Source of the DNA: Lachnospiraceae bacterium UBA3645
Lineage (GTDB): Bacteria > Bacillota > Clostridia > Lachnospirales > Lachnospiraceae
Reading direction: 5' to 3'
DNA: 6,496 bases
Assembly (NCBI GenBank): GCA_002373555.1
Contig: DFKM01000113.1
Coordinates: 1 to 6,496 of the forward strand
Part shown: positions 5,401 to 6,496 of the stretch, piece by piece
How positions within the stretch are numbered: the first letter of the stretch is position 1
Layout of the letters: each line of letters begins with the position of its first letter
Position numbers and translations under genes: made by a program
The notes under the pieces: generated by a model
Seen by the model: the letters and a program-made list of their open reading frames with translations, nothing else
Database searches by the model: none
What the model was told of the DNA's origin: nothing

Positions 5401-6496
5401 TAATGCCTGTTCGGGATTTTCTACACCTGCCTCGATTCCGCTGACTAATCCGTCCGGAATCTTGACGCCCGCCTCCTGTGCCGCCGCTTCTGCCTGCTGG
5501 AATGCGGACAAGGTTTCGTCGGAGATCTTTCCGCCTGCTTCCTGCAAGTAGCTGACGGCGTTGTCAACGCCTGTCCACTCGATCTCAGTGGATCCGAGCT
5601 CTTTCGCGCCGATCTGTGCCGCGACCTTATTCGCAGCCATGACGGAGGAGATTTCGTCCTTCTTGTCCATCGCCTCCGTGTAGGAGTTCATCAGTTTCTC
5701 GACTTTTCCCGTATCGCCGGTTGACAGGGCATTCGCAAGCTCCTGCATGAGCTGTGCGCCATCCGTTCCCATGTCCTGCAGATACTGGAGGAATTCCGGT
5801 GTGATCTCATGCCCGACATGGTTTGTTACGGTCTGGAGGTTCTCAGCATACTTGGTCAGTCCCTGTACCTGAGAATCAAGAGATTGCTGGAGTTTGCTGA
5901 TGCCGTTTTCTGAATCCTGTTCCCATTCTTCGAAGGCATTGAAACCAAGCGCCTGATCGATGGAGCTTTTTGCGCTGTCGTAAGCCTCCGAGATGGTTTT
6001 AGCAGCCGTCTCGTGAGCGCTCTGTATCTCCTTTGCGGCATCATACTGTGCTTTAGCCGCGTCCTGCACAGCTTTCGCAGCATCGTCCGCACTGTCAGAC
6101 TCATCATCGAGAGCACTTGCTGCAGACTTTGACGAAGAGGCAGTTTCCTGTTGCGCCTTCTTCAGCGCAAGATGTTCTTGTCTTGCGCCTTCCGTTGCAG
6201 TCGCATTGCCGTTCATCTCGTCAGCAAGCTGGCCCTGCTCTTTGGTCAAATCAGCAGACGCCTGCTTCAGCAGATCCATTTCCTTCTGCGCTTGTTCGGC
6301 CTGCTTGCCAGACTCCTCTACAGCGGCGTTTGCGGTATTCGCGGCATCCTTCAGCCTCTGATATCCCTGATAGATCGGATCGTTGATATTCTGGCTGAGC
6401 CGCGTGATGGTGTCTTGACCATACTGCGCGACATACTCATCGAGCTCTTTCTGGGCCTCTTTTGCCGCCGCTGTTGCCTTTGCCTGATTCACAAGC
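2458..6496 (-). CDS. Phage tail tape measure protein, C-terminal 1,344+ residues (5' end beyond window)
   Basis: The tape measure protein sets tail length, fills the tail tube and is ejected ahead of the DNA. The frame is open through the high-coordinate edge; residue 1 here is the GTG at 6492, which is internal since Leu precedes it and no binding site is visible. Segments in order: Ala/Gln/Lys-rich coiled coil (1-180); helical module (about 197-276); helical stretch with two 'I-P-x-x-x-x-x-G-I' motifs (341-404); Gly/Ala/Ser-rich flexible region (446-560); IKSPSRVFRDQVGKQISAGI (560-579), a hallmark of Bacillota tape measures; linker with a Lys/Ser run (645-660); three 'YW-K-[IV]-GT' repeats (667-852); a second helical module resembling the first (896-972); coiled coils (about 975-1020 and 1080-1200); and a conserved C-terminal cap with GPEMIVRKNDNAILTRA (1225-1241) and NLFKWG (1255-1260). 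No muramidase or peptidase domain is seen. The stop overlaps the GT8 start by four bases (ATGA). Confidence 0.93.
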   Translation of the reverse strand, partial: LVNQAKATAAAKEAQKELDEYVAQYGQDTITRLSQNINDPIYQGYQRLKDAANTANAAVEESGKQAEQAQKEMDLLKQASADLTKEQGQLADEMNGNATATEGARQEHLALKKAQQETASSSKSAASALDDESDSADDAAKAVQDAAKAQYDAAKEIQSAHETAAKTISEAYDSAKSSIDQALGFNAFEEWEQDSENGISKLQQSLDSQVQGLTKYAENLQTVTNHVGHEITPEFLQYLQDMGTDGAQLMQELANALSTGDTGKVEKLMNSYTEAMDKKDEISSVMAANKVAAQIGAKELGSTEIEWTGVDNAVSYLQEAGGKISDETLSAFQQAEAAAQEAGVKIPDGLVSGIEAGVENPEQALSHATDLLEAAIEGQASGLLEIAQNAGIQIPQSIQDGIAAGGDAAQTAMTELLSLISEAASDAEGTAQEAGETVGDAVTTAVEDKESAASSAGSILASGAATGAKGKTSEMTSAGTSLGSSLANGINSQQGAARGAGMLVAMAARSGASGVGGFSGIGANMASGIASGIRSNGSAITDALVAQVHAAVAAAKNAAQIKSPSRVFRDQVGKQISAGIAVGIKQSTKDTVDAATAQMNKTLAAVQAWAVKNKAKFGGTGQQWADNVAYMWQKLADVEVRNKFGISKTKKSSNGKTEKKSTEEYYNDIYRAAQQYMKNVQALYHTSDKQELEYWKKVKKGLKRGTQAWFDACAEIQRLQDEIRENEKQAAADARAQILSDAETYVKEQKDMNRMSVSQEVAYWRKIREQLKRGTEEWKTATQNIIDCKERIGTIKVADTILDNYSTYYDVSLKAEMDYWYKVRLQYSAGTEKRIEADQKYLAAKKKYNEKLKDIEDDYAEKIADTNQKYTDALKSRKEDILSSYDLFDYFESSSATGDELLYNLQTQARGYEEWNKSIEELQNKGILSDDLIKQLIDRGPSSIASIKALLTLTNDQLKEYQKAYNDKEAVAEARAKKDTADLKTEVANEIKDLKKQQSRELADINREINADLLSLADNIRSIAEDQTSALVAAFVAVGSQMAASTGNSVSSTVTGAAGISQAIINGAQQSVNAQQKGQSASEAVKAVSAAAAKKVADAEKAVETAKNAYEKAKAATSSAKSKQASAKATLTEARNSLSGLKKSKMIITDRQRQAAEDAVNRADSMYKMTVNAVHKAQAAETAAQNELLKRQKALSALRAQGYRSGSRRIGTDGLIWMDEALATAGPEMIVRKNDNAILTRAQASDAIIPANLVDNLFKWGAIDPTTLNTASMASLNQRLLEGYQASMKANTQQVTRLDQMLSLMSEFMPYLADRMTAPIQSRDAVTVMSNDISRDMAARARRHR
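2467..2473 (-). promoter_or_regulatory. Strong ribosome binding site of the GT8 gene, inside the tape measure coding sequence
   Basis: A full-consensus AAGGAGG lies five bases before the ATG at 2461 and eight before a second in-frame ATG at 2458. It overlaps the last codons of the tape measure gene. It is the best match to consensus of the four visible sites, which suggests the glycosyltransferases are made in good amount rather than by read-through alone. Confidence 0.8.
3577..3807 (-). repeat. Second copy of a ~75-residue helical module in the tape measure protein
   Basis: Residues 896-972 align with residues 197-276 of the same protein. Here LLYNLQTQARGYEEWNKSI and LQNKGILSDDLIKQLIDRGP match the earlier copy's LQQSLDSQVQGLTKYAENL and ITPEFLQYLQDMGTDGAQLM in pattern: L-x-x-Q-x-x-G-(aromatic)-x-N/K-L/I, a short gap, then L-x-x-L/I-x-D-x-G. 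Similarity was judged by eye and is moderate. Confidence 0.5.
3937..4494 (-). repeat. Three degenerate 'YW...GT' repeats in the tape measure protein
   Basis: Residues 667-852 of the visible protein contain three units of about 56-69 residues. Each has a helix, then an aligned core: EYWKKVKKGLKRGTQAW (692-708), AYWRKIREQLKRGTEEW (761-777) and DYWYKVRLQYSAGTEKR (817-833). Tyr-Trp, Lys-(Val/Ile) and Gly-Thr are kept in all three; the third unit has lost the LKRG part. The repeats are protein-level; no obvious identity remains in the DNA, so the duplication is old. Repeats of this kind are common in tape measure proteins and fit length variation by gain and loss of units. Confidence 0.72.
5281..5472 (-). 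repeat. Paired 'AG[VI].IP......GI.AG' motif in the tape measure protein
   Basis: AGVKIPDGLVSGIEAG (341-356) and AGIQIPQSIQDGIAAG (389-404) are spaced by 48 residues and keep Ala-Gly, Ile-Pro and Gly-Ile-x-Ala-Gly. A weaker relative (EAGGKISDETLSAF) lies just before at 318-331. This suggests a short helical repeat in this part of the tape measure. Confidence 0.6.
5665..5904 (-). repeat. First copy of a ~75-residue helical module in the tape measure protein
   Basis: Residues 197-276 hold the partner of the module at 896-972, separated from it by about 620 residues that include the Gly/Ala-rich region and the SPSRVFRD motif. Modules of this pattern recur in Bacillota tape measure proteins, so two copies in one chain may reflect an internal duplication. 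Similarity was judged by eye. Confidence 0.5.

Noticed and set aside
6490..6492. GTG at 6492 as the real start of the tape measure gene
   Set aside because: The frame stays open to the window edge and no binding site is visible in the four remaining bases. The protein begins in the middle of a coiled coil, so the start is outside the window.
1..6496. CRISPR array, tRNA, insertion sequence, attachment site or diversity-generating retroelement repeats
   Set aside because: The window is coding almost end to end. I saw no regularly spaced direct repeats, terminal inverted repeats, tRNA-like cloverleaf or template/variable repeat pair.

Overview
The window is a piece of the tail morphogenesis module of a long-tailed (siphovirus-type) phage or prophage. 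All genes lie on the minus strand, so transcription runs from the high to the low coordinates. Base composition is near even. Consensus ribosome binding sites (AAGGAGG, GGGAGG, GAGGT) and tail proteins of the type common in Bacillota phages suggest a host in the Clostridia/Lachnospiraceae range. The host is an inference, because no host gene is present.

Layout in order of transcription: (1) 6496 to 2458, the C-terminal 1,344 or more residues of the tail tape measure protein, whose start lies beyond the window. (2) 2461 to 1724, a small soluble glycosyltransferase of the GT8 type. (3) 1755 to 1111, a second small soluble GT-A fold glycosyltransferase of the GT2-like type. (4) 1102 to 365, the distal tail protein (Dit, Siphovirus tail component family). 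(5) 357 to 1, the first 119 residues of the tail-tip/minor structural protein (Tal-like), cut by the window edge.

The order tape measure, Dit, Tal is the standard siphovirus order. The unusual part is the insertion of two glycosyltransferases between the tape measure and Dit genes. They are not a loose cargo cassette. The first starts inside the tape measure stop (ATGA), the second starts 32 bases before the end of the first, and the Dit ribosome binding site includes the stop codon of the second. The whole region has only 15 non-coding bases (358-364 and 1103-1110), so there is no room for internal promoters or terminators in the gaps, and the five genes are probably translated from one late transcript.

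The likeliest reading is that the phage makes its own sugar-transfer enzymes along with its tail parts, either to glycosylate a virion protein during assembly or to modify a host glycan. Neither enzyme has a membrane segment or signal peptide, which favours a cytoplasmic substrate. The substrate and the sugar cannot be read from the sequence.
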